In this document: piece by piece, positions 17,000 through 25,053 of the stretch
Layout of the letters: each line of letters starts with the position of its first letter
How positions within the stretch are numbered: position 1 is the first letter of the stretch
Assembly: GCF_004349065.1 (NCBI RefSeq)
Contig: NZ_SMKZ01000012.1
Span: forward strand, 62,001-126,000
DNA length: 64,000 bases
Direction of reading: 5' to 3'
Source of the DNA: Jiangella asiatica
Lineage (GTDB): Bacteria > Actinomycetota > Actinomycetes > Jiangellales > Jiangellaceae
The notes under the pieces: model-generated
What the model saw: the letters and a program-made list of their open reading frames with translations, nothing else
Database searches by the model: none
Told to the model about the DNA's origin: nothing
Made by a program: the position numbers and the translations under genes

Positions 17000-17422
17000 T
17001 CAGGCCGCGCGCGACACCTCGATGCGGGTCGGCGACGTGCCGGCGTAGGCGCCGGTCACCCGCACCGTCAGCACGCCGGCGTCGTAGCTGGCGCTGACGG
17101 CGCTCGGGTCGACCGGAGCGCCGAGCGAGACCACCCGGCGGAATCCGCCGTAGCGGACCTCGCGGACGCGACGGCCGTTGCCTTCCTTTTCGCGGGTGTC
17201 GCGACGCTCACCGCGCACGACGAGCCGGCGTCCCTCGACCTCGACCGTGACGTCGTTGTCCGGGTCGACGCCGGGCAGGTCGAACCGGGCCACCAGGTCG
17301 TCGCCCTCGCGAGCGACGTCGGCGGCCGGCGCGAACCCCGTCGCGGTGCGGGTCGCCGGGGCGTCCCAGAACGAACGGAACAGTCGGTCGACGTCGGGGA
17401 ACGGGACGAGTGTGGTGCTCAT
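17000..17422 (-). CDS. Hsp20-family small heat shock protein
   Basis: 140 residues. A short N-terminal arm (VDRLFRSFW) is followed by the alpha-crystallin domain: ADVAREGDDLVARFDLPGVD, VTVEVEGRRLVVRGERR, REVRYGGFRRVVSLG, and YDAGVLTVRV (the GxLxV signature). It holds unfolding proteins in a refoldable state. The ATG at 17422 has GGAGACACC upstream. A HAIR-type inverted repeat at 17475-17495 overlaps the promoter, so repression by HspR and heat induction are expected. Confidence 0.94.
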   Translation of the reverse strand: MSTTLVPFPDVDRLFRSFWDAPATRTATGFAPAADVAREGDDLVARFDLPGVDPDNDVTVEVEGRRLVVRGERRDTREKEGNGRRVREVRYGGFRRVVSLGAPVDPSAVSASYDAGVLTVRVTGAYAGTSPTRIEVSRAA

Positions 17423-17474
17423 GGTGTCTCCTTCGGTGTCGTATTCCTGGTACGACCAGGTCTGACACGTATAA

Positions 17475-17495
17475 CTTGAGTCGACCAGACTCAAT
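17475..17495. promoter_or_regulatory. HAIR operator (HspR binding site) of hsp20
   Basis: CTTGAGT-N7-ACTCAAT matches the HspR-associated inverted repeat consensus CTTGAGT-N7-ACTCAAG in 13 of 14 positions. It lies 53 bases upstream of the hsp20 start and overlaps the minus-strand TTGAGT/TATACG promoter region. Confidence 0.85.
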
Positions 17496-17545
17496 TCCCA
17501 GGAGGCGTTCGCCGACGGCGATCAGGCGCTCAGGCGGCCGCCGTC

Positions 17546-18424
17546 TCAGTCGGCGCGGTACCCGAGGTGGACGCTGCGGGCGCTGAGCGAGTACACGTCG
17601 TCGCGATCACCGAGCCATGCGTCGTCGTCCGGGTCGAGCAGCAGCGACCAGGCGCGGACGTCGTCGGCGTCGAGCTCACCGTCGGCCTCGGCCCGGTGCA
17701 CCCGGTGCGCCAGCCCGTCGATGACCGAACGCAGGTCGCCCCGCCCGAGCGGAGTGGGCCGCTCGAACGTGAACGTGCGGGTCGTGACGTCGATCAGTCC
17801 CGTTCGGCGCAGCGCGGTCGGCCAGCCGTACGGCATCGCGACGCTGCCGGGCAGGCACTCGCGCATCCGGGCGAACCATCGATCCTCCGCGGCCAGGAGC
17901 CTGGCCTCCAGGCCGGGCACCCCGACGCCGACGTCCCAGGGCAGGTGCCGTGGCGGCAGGCCGCCCTCGGCCAGGGCCAGCCGGCCGCCGGGCGCGAGCA
18001 GGGCGGCGAGCGCGTCGATGGCGGCCTGCTGATCGGCGAGGTGATGGATCGACGACGACGCCCAGATGATGTCCGCGCCGCGGACCACCTCGGGCAGCAG
18101 CGCGAGATCGGTGTCGAGGTCGGCGCGGAGGAGCCTGAGGTGCCCGTCGTCGAACCCTGACTCCACGATCCGGCGCCGTGCCGTGTCGAGAACGGTACCG
18201 TCAGCGTCGACGCCGACGACGAACGCGGCCGGCGGCAGCTCGGCGCCGAGCGCCACGGCCATGCCGGCGCCGCCGCAGCCGATGTCGACCGCCAGGCGGT
18301 CGGCCGGCTGCACCAGCTCGTGCGCGATGGTCCGGTACCAGGCGGCGTCGTCGGCGACTGCGGCGCTGAGCCGGTCCGCCTCCTCCGCCCAATTGATCAC
18401 GACGGATGTCTGTTTGCCGTTCAT
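17546..18424 (-). CDS. SAM-dependent class I methyltransferase
   Basis: 292 residues. SAM site motif I LAVDIGCGGAGMAVALGAE, acidic motif II GVDADGTVLD, then RLLRADLDTD and ADIIWASSSIHHLADQQAAI (post-I and motif III), and LLAPGGRLALAEGG. The C-terminal third resembles methyltransferases that act on small molecules. The ATG at 18424 has GGGGGGC upstream. It is divergent from the metal-uptake operon, with about 260 bases and a metal-regulator-like box between. A role in modifying a metallophore is possible but not shown. Confidence 0.82.
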   Translation of the reverse strand: MNGKQTSVVINWAEEADRLSAAVADDAAWYRTIAHELVQPADRLAVDIGCGGAGMAVALGAELPPAAFVVGVDADGTVLDTARRRIVESGFDDGHLRLLRADLDTDLALLPEVVRGADIIWASSSIHHLADQQAAIDALAALLAPGGRLALAEGGLPPRHLPWDVGVGVPGLEARLLAAEDRWFARMRECLPGSVAMPYGWPTALRRTGLIDVTTRTFTFERPTPLGRGDLRSVIDGLAHRVHRAEADGELDADDVRAWSLLLDPDDDAWLGDRDDVYSLSARSVHLGYRAD

Positions 18425-18608
18425 GCTGCCCCCCGTGGCGTCGACTCCGGCCGACCGGCAACCAGCCCACGGACCGTCACCCTCGTCGGCCAGCACCCAT
18501 TGTGCGCCGTCGCGGCGCGTGTGGGTACCGCTGCCGGCGGTCCAGTTGCCGTGTCGAGCCTTTCTGGGAACGAGTCTCATTGAAGCACGAGCCGCGGCAT
18601 GATAAAAG

Positions 18609-18625
18609 TGAGAATCGTTTTTAAT
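18609..18625. promoter_or_regulatory. Zur/Fur-like A+T-rich operator candidate
   Basis: TGAGAATCGTTTTTAAT stands out in a G+C-rich background and resembles Zur-type boxes such as TGAAAATCATTTTCA. It precedes the metal-chelate ABC operon. If it is an operator, the ATG at 18599 cannot be the permease start, which supports an internal GTG. Direct evidence for the regulator is lacking. Confidence 0.4.
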
Positions 18626-18688
18626 GTCGGATTCACCTCGAACCCTCCGAACCGCACGGGAGTGCCGTATGCAGCAACCGGTGACCCG

Positions 18689-19792
18689 GTGAGCGTCGCC
18701 GCACCATCGTTGGATCGCAATGGCGCCATCGGCCCGGACGGCAACGGCGCGGCCAAGCGCCGGGCACCGGTCGCGGGCCTCGTTGCCGTGCTCGTGCCGG
18801 TGCTCGCCGTCTCGGCCGTCCTGGCCATCGGGCTGGGGCCGACGGTGATCGCGCCCGGCGACACGGCCCGTCTCCTCTGGGCAGCCGTCAGCGGTGGCCG
18901 GGTCGGCGCCGACGAGGCGACGACGTACCAGATCATCTGGCAGGTGCGCACGCCGCGCGTGCTGCTGGCGGGCGTCGTCGGGGCTGGGCTCAGCGTGGTC
19001 GGCGTCGGCGTGCAGGCGCTCGTGCGCAACGCGCTGGCCGACCCGTTCGTACTCGGGGTGTCGTCGGGCGCCTCCGTCGGCGCCGTCGCGGTCACCGTCG
19101 TCGGCGGTCTCGCGTCACTGGGCGTCTACGCGGTGTCCGCGGGCGCGTTCGCCGGTGCGCTGGCGGCGACCGCCCTGGTGTACCTCGCCTCGGCCGGCCG
19201 GACCGGGATGAGCCCGCTGCGGCTGGTGCTGACCGGCGTCGCGATGTCGTTCGGGTTCCAGGCGGTGATGAGCGTCGTCGTCTACTTCGCACCGAACAGC
19301 GAGGCGACCAGCACCGTGCTGTTCTGGACGATGGGCAGCTTCGGCGCGGCCACCTGGGGATCGCTCCCCGCCGTGGCGGTCGCCGTCGTCGTCGCCGTCG
19401 TCGTGCTGCGTCGGCTGGCCCGGCCGCTCGACGTGCTGGCCCTGGGCGACGAGACCGCAGCCAGCCTCGGCGTCGACGCCGGCCGGCTGCGGACCGGCCT
19501 GTTCGTGCTGACGGCGCTGACCACCGGTGCGATGGTGGCGGTCAGCGGCGCCATCGGCTTCGTCGGCCTGGTCATGCCGCATCTCGTGCGCATCATGGCC
19601 GGCGCCGGGCACGCCCGCGTGCTGGCCGTCGCGCCGCTGGCCGGCGCCGTGTTCATGGTGTGGGCCGACCTGGTGTCGCGGACCCTGGTCGCACCCCGCG
19701 AGCTGCCACTGGGTGTCATCACGGCCCTGGTGGGCGTGCCGGTGTTCATCGCGCTGATGCGCCGGCGCGGCTACCTGTTCGGGGGTCGGTGA
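18689..19792 (+). CDS. FecCD-family metal-chelate ABC transporter permease
   Basis: About 367 residues from GTG at 18689 (start uncertain: GTG 18662 and ATG 18599 are in frame). A poorly conserved N-terminal stretch leads to about ten membrane helices. Family signatures: RTPRVLLAGVVGAGLSVVGV, ALVRNALADPFVLGVSSGAS, ATSTVLFWTMGSF, GAIGFVGLVMPHLVRIMAGA and PRELPLGVITALVGVPVFI. It probably forms a homodimeric channel for ferric-siderophore, heme or cobalamin-type substrates. It is first gene of a four-gene operon; one base separates it from the ATPase gene. Confidence 0.9.
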   Translation: MSVAAPSLDRNGAIGPDGNGAAKRRAPVAGLVAVLVPVLAVSAVLAIGLGPTVIAPGDTARLLWAAVSGGRVGADEATTYQIIWQVRTPRVLLAGVVGAGLSVVGVGVQALVRNALADPFVLGVSSGASVGAVAVTVVGGLASLGVYAVSAGAFAGALAATALVYLASAGRTGMSPLRLVLTGVAMSFGFQAVMSVVVYFAPNSEATSTVLFWTMGSFGAATWGSLPAVAVAVVVAVVVLRRLARPLDVLALGDETAASLGVDAGRLRTGLFVLTALTTGAMVAVSGAIGFVGLVMPHLVRIMAGAGHARVLAVAPLAGAVFMVWADLVSRTLVAPRELPLGVITALVGVPVFIALMRRRGYLFGGR

Positions 19793-19793
19793 C

Positions 19794-20582
19794 GTGGACC
19801 TGCGGCTCGACGCGGTCAGCGTCGCCGTCGACGGCGCGAGCCTCGTGCGCGACCTCTCCCTCCACGTGGCGCGCGGCCGGGTCGTCGGGCTGATCGGCCC
19901 GAACGGCAGCGGCAAGTCCACCGCGCTGCGCTGCGTCTACCGAGCGCTGCGGCCGACCCGCGGCACTGTCCGGATCGGCGGCGACGACCTGTCCGCCCTG
20001 ACCCTGCGGCAGAGCGCCAGGCGCGTCGCCGCGCTCACCCAGCAGGGCGGCAGCGACCTGGACTTCACCGTCGAGGAGGTCGTGGCCCTCGGCCGGGCGC
20101 CGCACAAGCGCGGCAACGAGCCGCTGACCGGCGCGGAGCGGGAGCTGTGCCGCCGTGTCATGGACCGGCTGGACCTGCTGCGCCTGGCCGCGCGCGGGGT
20201 GCTGTCGCTGTCCGGGGGCGAGCGGCAGCGGGTCCTGGTGGCCCGGGCACTGGTGCAGGAGCCGGAGGTGCTCGTCCTCGACGAGCCCACCAACCACCTG
20301 GACATCCGGCACCAGGTCGAGGTGCTCTCGATGCTCCGCGACGACGAGCTCACCGTGCTCGTCGTCCTGCACGACCTCAACCTCGCCGCGGCCGCGTGCG
20401 ACCGGATCGGTGTCCTGCACCAGGGCCGGATCGTCGCCGAGGGCTCACCCGGCGAGGTGCTCACCGCCCAGCTGGTCCGCGACGTGTTCGGGGTGGAAGC
20501 CTGCGTGGTCGCCCACCCCGTCACCGGCTCGCCACAGGTGCTCTATTCGCTCGTCAGCACACCGGAAGGACGTTGGACATGA
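19794..20582 (+). CDS. Metal-chelate ABC transporter ATP-binding protein
   Basis: 262 residues. Walker A GLIGPNGSGKSTALR near residue 40, Q-loop AALTQQGGSD, signature LSGGERQRVLVARAL, Walker B EVLVLDEPTNHLDIRHQ, and H-loop LVVLHDLNLAA. The order and sequence are those of the FhuC/FecE group. GTG start at 19794; the last codons overlap the binding-protein ATG (ATGA). It energises the FecCD permease. Confidence 0.93.
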   Translation: MDLRLDAVSVAVDGASLVRDLSLHVARGRVVGLIGPNGSGKSTALRCVYRALRPTRGTVRIGGDDLSALTLRQSARRVAALTQQGGSDLDFTVEEVVALGRAPHKRGNEPLTGAERELCRRVMDRLDLLRLAARGVLSLSGGERQRVLVARALVQEPEVLVLDEPTNHLDIRHQVEVLSMLRDDELTVLVVLHDLNLAAAACDRIGVLHQGRIVAEGSPGEVLTAQLVRDVFGVEACVVAHPVTGSPQVLYSLVSTPEGRWT

Positions 20583-21565
20583 CCCGTCACCGAGGTACCG
20601 CACTCGTCGTCGCGGCGATCACGGCATCGGTTGCCGCCGGCTGCGGCGCGGAGGTGGAGTCCGCCGGCGAGGCCGGCACGGTCACCGTCGACCGGTGTGG
20701 CGAACCGGTCGAGTACACGACGCCCCAGCGCGCCGTCGCCTACGAGGGCGGCAGCGCCGACAAGCTGTTCGCGCTCGGCCTCACCGACCATGTGCACGGC
20801 TACGTGATGCCGCCGGCCAACCCGCCGGTCGAGGAGTCGCCGTGGGCGTCGGAGTACGCCGAGGTCGAGTTCCTCAGCGACGACCTGCTCAACCGGGAGC
20901 TCGTCGTCGACGCCGACGCGGACCTCGTCGTGGCCGGCTGGAACTCCGGCTTCAGCGACCAGCGCGGCATCACCCCGGAGATCCTCGACGAGCTGGGCAT
21001 CCAGAGCTTCATGCACACCGAGTCCTGTTTCAACTACCCCGGCCACCCCGAGCAGGTCACGCCGTTCGACGGCCTCTACACCGACCTGGAGCGGCTGGGC
21101 CGCATCTTCGGGGTGGAGGATCGTGCCGCAGAGGTGATCGCCGAGTTGCGGGAACGGGTCGACGCGGTCCGCTCGCAGGTGCCAGCGGGCGACCCCGTCC
21201 CCGTCTTCCTCTACGACTCCGGCACCGACCAGCCCTTCACAGCGGGCAACCAGGTGCCGCCGAACGACATCATCGAGTTCGCCGGCGGCCGGAACGTCTT
21301 CGCCGACCTCGACGAGCGCTGGACGCAGGTCGGCTGGGAGGCCGTGGTCCAGGCCGAGCCCGAGGTGATCATCATCCTGGACTACGGCGACCAGCCCGCC
21401 GAGGACAAGATCGAGTTCCTCCGCACCTCGCCGATCACCCGTGAGCTGCCGGCGGTCCGGGCCGGCAACTTCTACGTCATGAACTACAACGAGGGCATCA
21501 GCGGGCCCCGCAACGTCGACGGTCTGGAGGGGTTCGCGGAGTACCTGCGGACGCTGCGAGGTTGA
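20579..21565 (+). CDS. Metal-chelate substrate-binding lipoprotein
   Basis: 328 residues. A lipoprotein signal (LVVAAITASVAAGC, Cys about residue 22) anchors it outside the membrane. Two-lobed periplasmic-binding-protein-2 fold: QRAVAYEGGSADKLFALGL, DADLVVAGWNSGF, then a long connecting helix near ERLGRIFGVEDRAAEVIAEL, and QAEPEVIIILDYG in lobe two. The ligand is probably an iron or other metal complex. The ATG overlaps the ATPase stop, and its own stop overlaps the MFS TTG start. Confidence 0.88.
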   Translation: MTRHRGTALVVAAITASVAAGCGAEVESAGEAGTVTVDRCGEPVEYTTPQRAVAYEGGSADKLFALGLTDHVHGYVMPPANPPVEESPWASEYAEVEFLSDDLLNRELVVDADADLVVAGWNSGFSDQRGITPEILDELGIQSFMHTESCFNYPGHPEQVTPFDGLYTDLERLGRIFGVEDRAAEVIAELRERVDAVRSQVPAGDPVPVFLYDSGTDQPFTAGNQVPPNDIIEFAGGRNVFADLDERWTQVGWEAVVQAEPEVIIILDYGDQPAEDKIEFLRTSPITRELPAVRAGNFYVMNYNEGISGPRNVDGLEGFAEYLRTLRG

Positions 21566-22728
21566 GCCAGGCCAGGGCACTGTGGCCGGTCCTGCTGGCC
21601 GCCGCGGTCAGCCTGTTCCCGTTCACGGTCTACTCGACGTTCCTGGTGCCGATCGCTGCCGCCGCCGGCGCGGACACCGCCGCTGTCGGCGCACTGCGCG
21701 GGCTCGGCGGGGTCGCGGCGCTGGTGACCGGGGTGGCGCTCGCGCCGGTCGTCGACCTTGTGTCGAAGCACCGCAGCGGTGCCGCGGCCCTGGTGGTGCT
21801 GGCGGCGTCGTCGCTGCTGGCGACCGAGGGCAGCTATCCGGCACTGCTGGCGTTCTGTCTCGGCGTCGGGACGGCGACGGCGGTGCTGACTCCGTCGTTG
21901 CTGGCTGCCGCGTCCGAGGCCGCCGGTCCAGCCGAGGCCGCCGGCCGGGCGGCGACGCTCGTCACGGCGGTCGGCTCACTCGCCGCGGTGCTCGCTGGCC
22001 CGGCCATCGGCGTGATGGCGGGCTGGCGGGGCTGGCAGGGAGCGCTGGTCATCACCGCCGGGCTGGCGCTCGCGGTGGCCGCGGTGCTGGCTGCTCGGCC
22101 GGTGGCCCGCGGCGCGGTGCCGGCGTCGCGTGGGTCGTATCGGGGTGCGCTGCGGTCGGTGCTGACGCGGCCGCTGCTGGCCGCGCTGGTGCTATGCGCG
22201 ACGCTGCGCACGGCCGCCTTCATGGGCCACCTCGCCTACCTGGCGGCGGTGTACGACGAGCGCTTCGGCCTCGACGCCCGGACCTTCACACTGGTGTGGA
22301 CGCTCAGCGGCGCGTCCTTCTTCGCCGGCAACCTGGCCGGCGGCCGGTGGGCCAACGACGCGCGCGCGCCCGCCGCGCGGCCCCACCGGATGCTGGTGGC
22401 CGGCCTGATCGGCGCCACCGTCGCAGTCGTCGCCGTCTTCCAGGTGACGGTTTTCGGCTTGGCGCTCCTGGCCACGGCCGTGCTGGCGGCGAGCCACGCC
22501 GTCGTGGCGGCCGCCGTGACGACGCTGATCGTCCGCGGCGACCCGACGATCCGGGGCGCGGCGCTGAGCGTCAACGCCGCCGGCATGAGTCTCGGGGTGT
22601 TCCTCGGAGCCGCGCTCGGCGGTGCCGGCCTGGCCCTGGCCGGTTACGCGGGCATCGCCGCCGTACTCGGCGGTCTGACCCTGGTAGCCCTGGTGATCGC
22701 GGTGGCCGTCGGCCGGCGACCGCACTGA
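21562..22728 (+). CDS. MFS transporter coupled to the metal-chelate operon
   Basis: 388 residues, about 12 membrane helices, with the fold of the NimT/CynX-like branch of the major facilitators. The only sensible start is TTG at 21562, overlapping the binding-protein stop (TTGA), which continues the coupled pattern of this operon. Family blocks such as GVMAGWRGWQGALVITAGLA and GAALSVNAAGMSLGVFLGAA are visible. Position suggests export of a metallophore or uptake of its precursor; this is inference from context. Confidence 0.82.
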   Translation: MSQARALWPVLLAAAVSLFPFTVYSTFLVPIAAAAGADTAAVGALRGLGGVAALVTGVALAPVVDLVSKHRSGAAALVVLAASSLLATEGSYPALLAFCLGVGTATAVLTPSLLAAASEAAGPAEAAGRAATLVTAVGSLAAVLAGPAIGVMAGWRGWQGALVITAGLALAVAAVLAARPVARGAVPASRGSYRGALRSVLTRPLLAALVLCATLRTAAFMGHLAYLAAVYDERFGLDARTFTLVWTLSGASFFAGNLAGGRWANDARAPAARPHRMLVAGLIGATVAVVAVFQVTVFGLALLATAVLAASHAVVAAAVTTLIVRGDPTIRGAALSVNAAGMSLGVFLGAALGGAGLALAGYAGIAAVLGGLTLVALVIAVAVGRRPH

Positions 22729-22808
22729 TCCCGAACGGGGCTCACGTCACTCCTCCGGCAACGTGTTGTCCCACGTGGAACAACGGGAACGACGACGTGA
22801 GGAGAGCG

Positions 22809-23014
22809 ATGAGCAGCTTTGACGCAGCCCGTGCGGCAGGCGGCCTCTTCCTCGTCGGCGGTGCGGCCATGGCGTTGGCGTATGACGCACGGCGTGCGAC
22901 GCGCGATCTCGATGCGGACTTCGCCCGACCGAGGTCGTGCGAAAAGCCGCGGCCACTGTCGTCGAGAAACACGAGTTGGAAGAAGACTCGCTGAACGACG
23001 CGGTGAAGGGCTGA
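22809..23014 (+). pseudogene. Remnant of a nucleotidyltransferase-fold protein (DUF6036-like)
   Basis: ATG at 22809 with GAGGAG upstream begins MSSFDAARAAGGLFLVGGAA and continues MALAYDARRATRDLDADFA, a typical nucleotidyltransferase-fold opening. After codon 39 or so a -1 shift breaks the frame. The next frame continues TEVVRKAAATVVEKHELEED and SLNDAVKG to TGA at 23012, the normal continuation. One C appears to be missing at GCCCGACC (about 22929). It is also much shorter than family members, which are often antitoxin- or AbiEii-related, so both ends are eroded. Confidence 0.7.
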
Positions 23015-23031
23015 GGGCTCAGCCGTGGTGC

Positions 23032-23238
23032 TCAGCCGCAGCCGCAGGCTCCGCCGCAGCAGCCGCCTCCGCCGCCGGCGGGCTGGCTGGAGCCGCCGGT
23101 CAGGCCGACGGTGGTGAGCAGCTTGACGGTGTCGTCGTGGCCGGCCGGGCACGACGCGGGCGCGGCCGCGTCGGCCATCGGGCGGACGACGTCGAACGTC
23201 GAGCCGCAGGCGCGGCAGCGGTACTCGTAGGTCGGCAC
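23032..23238 (-). CDS. FmdB-family zinc-ribbon protein
   Basis: 68 residues. The opening MPTYEYRCRACGSTFDVVRP is the FmdB zinc ribbon; the second half of the ribbon (CPAGHDD) supplies further ligands. The tail is glycine/cysteine-rich (GGGGGCCGGACGCG), as is common in this family and possibly metal-binding. Often called a regulatory protein, but the biochemical role is not established. It lies between two decayed genes. Confidence 0.88.
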   Translation of the reverse strand: MPTYEYRCRACGSTFDVVRPMADAAAPASCPAGHDDTVKLLTTVGLTGGSSQPAGGGGGCCGGACGCG

Positions 23239-23243
23239 GTCAG

Positions 23244-23592
23244 TCAGCGTAGCCGATTGCTGTCCTCGGCCCGGTTGAGCAGGAACGCGCGCTCCACGTC
23301 GTTCGCGGTGAGTTCGGCCGCGCGCCGGTACGCGGCGGCGGCCTCGTCGGTCCGGCCCTCCTTCAGCTCGACGTCGGGCCCGTCGGTGACGAGCAGGTCG
23401 TCAAGACCTGGTGGCGGCCGCAGCGTCGTCGCCGTCGTCGACGGACGCAGCGCCGCGCCCGAGTGCTCGATGCCGCGCTTCTCCAGGTAGGCGATGAACT
23501 CTCCGTGCGCGCTCAAGGCCCCCGGTGCGGACCTCGCCCGGCGCCGAGTCCCAGTCGGTGTCGGGTTCGAAGAGCAGGAGCATGTACTTCAT
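23244..23592 (-). pseudogene. Chimeric remnant of a DGPF/YCII gene fused to an ECF sigma-factor tail
   Basis: Reading from ATG at 23592, the first frame gives MKYMLLLFEPDTDWDSAPGE, the start of a YCII/DGPF protein. Near 23520 the frame shifts and continues HGEFIAYLEKRGIEHSGAAL and LLVTDGPDVELKEGRTDEAA. From ELKEGRTDEAAAAYRRAAEL to ANDVERAFLLNRAE it looks like the TPR-type C-terminus of an ECF sigma factor. DGPF genes often neighbour ECF42 sigma genes, so a deletion joining the two is the simplest history. No functional product is expected. Confidence 0.68.
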
Positions 23593-23691
23593 GACGGCTC
23601 GTCCTTCCGTGTGGTGGCTGCCTACCACCCATGACGAACGGGGTACGGCGGAATCGACAGTAGGCTCGGCGAGGGACGAGTGGAGGGGTGC

Positions 23692-25050
23692 ATGAGCGAG
23701 CAAGTCGATGTCGTCGTCCTCGGCCTGGGCGTGGGCGGCGAGGCCGTCGCGGGCGCGCTGGCCGAGACGGGGTTGAACGTCGTCGGTATCGAGGGCCGGC
23801 TGGTCGGCGGCGAGTGTCCCTACTGGGGCTGCGTCCCGAGCAAGATGGCCATCCGCGCGGCCGACCTGCTGGCCGAGGCAGGCCGCGTCGACGGCATGGC
23901 CGGGCACGCGGAGGTGACGCCGAACTGGGAGCCGGTCGCCACGCGCATCCGCGACGAGGCCACCGACGACTGGAACGACCAGGTCGCGGTGGACCGCTTC
24001 ACCGGCAAGGGCGGCCGGTTCGTTCGCGGCTGGGGTCGCCTGGCCGGGCCCGGCCGCGTCGAGGTGGACGGCACGACGTACGAGGCCCGCCGCGCCGTCG
24101 TCATCGGCACTGGGGCCGCGCCGGCCAAACCGCCCATCGACGGGCTGGCCGACACCCCGTACTGGACCAACCGCGAGGCGCTGGAGGCCAAGGAGCTACC
24201 CGGCTCGCTGCTGGTGATCGGCGGCGGGGCCGTCGGGATCGAGCTGGCGCAGGCGTTCGCGCGGTTCGGCGCACAGGTGGGCATCGTGGAGTCTTCGGGT
24301 GGGCTGCTCTCGCGCGAGGAGCCGGAGGCATCGGAGCTGGCGGCAGCCGCCCTGCGCGCCGACGGCATCGACGTGCGGCTCGGCGCCCACGCCGTCGCGG
24401 TCCGCCACGATGGCGAGCGGTTCACCGTCACCCTCGACGACGGGGTGGACCTCGGCGCCGAGCGGTTGCTGGTGGCGGTCGGACGGCACAGCGATCTCTC
24501 CGCGCTGGGCGTCGACACCGTCGGCCTGGACCCGACGGCGCGGCAGGTCGAGGTCGACGAGCACCTGCGCGCCGGCGAGCGGCTCTGGGCCGTCGGCGAC
24601 GTCACGGGCCACGGCGCGTTCACCCACGTGGCCACCTACCAGGCCGACATCGTCGTGCGTGACATCCTCGGCGAGGACGGGCCGCCAGCGGACTACCGCG
24701 CGCTGCCGCGGGTGACGTTCACCGACCCCGAGATCGGTGCGGTCGGCCTGACCGAGGCACAGGCGCGCGACGCGGGCGTCCGGGTCGAGACGGGCCTGGC
24801 CCAGGTTCGGTCCACCGCGCGCGGCTGGATTCACAAGGCCGGCAACGACGGCGTCATCAAGCTGGTCGCCGATGCCGACGCCGGCATCCTGGTCGGCGCG
24901 ACGTCGGCGGGGCCGACCGGCGGTGAGGTGCTCGGTGCGCTCGCGGTGGCCGTGCACGGACGGGTCCCGGTGGAGACGCTGCGGCACATGATCTACGCCT
25001 ATCCCACGATCCACCGCGGCATCCAGGACGCACTGCGCGACCTCGGCTGA
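23692..25050 (+). CDS. Class I pyridine nucleotide-disulfide oxidoreductase
   Basis: 452 residues, dihydrolipoamide dehydrogenase/mercuric reductase-like. FAD site VVLGLGVGGEAVAGALAETG, redox-active disulfide GGECPYWGCVPSK (residues ~40-52, CxxxxC), NAD(P) site LLVIGGGAVGIELAQAFARF, second FAD motif ERLWAVGDVTGHGAFTHVA, and C-terminal dimer interface HMIYAYPTIHRG. Neither a lipoyl nor a heavy-metal domain is present, so the substrate is open. ATG at 23692 follows GGAGGGG. It is convergent with the M23 gene, only three bases apart. Confidence 0.9.
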   Translation: MSEQVDVVVLGLGVGGEAVAGALAETGLNVVGIEGRLVGGECPYWGCVPSKMAIRAADLLAEAGRVDGMAGHAEVTPNWEPVATRIRDEATDDWNDQVAVDRFTGKGGRFVRGWGRLAGPGRVEVDGTTYEARRAVVIGTGAAPAKPPIDGLADTPYWTNREALEAKELPGSLLVIGGGAVGIELAQAFARFGAQVGIVESSGGLLSREEPEASELAAAALRADGIDVRLGAHAVAVRHDGERFTVTLDDGVDLGAERLLVAVGRHSDLSALGVDTVGLDPTARQVEVDEHLRAGERLWAVGDVTGHGAFTHVATYQADIVVRDILGEDGPPADYRALPRVTFTDPEIGAVGLTEAQARDAGVRVETGLAQVRSTARGWIHKAGNDGVIKLVADADAGILVGATSAGPTGGEVLGALAVAVHGRVPVETLRHMIYAYPTIHRGIQDALRDLG

Positions 25051-25053
25051 GGC

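Noticed and set aside
18599-18688. ATG at 18599 as start of the FecCD permease
   Set aside because: The added 30 residues are not family-like and would place the A+T-rich regulator-like box inside the coding region. The alternative is still only moderately certain.
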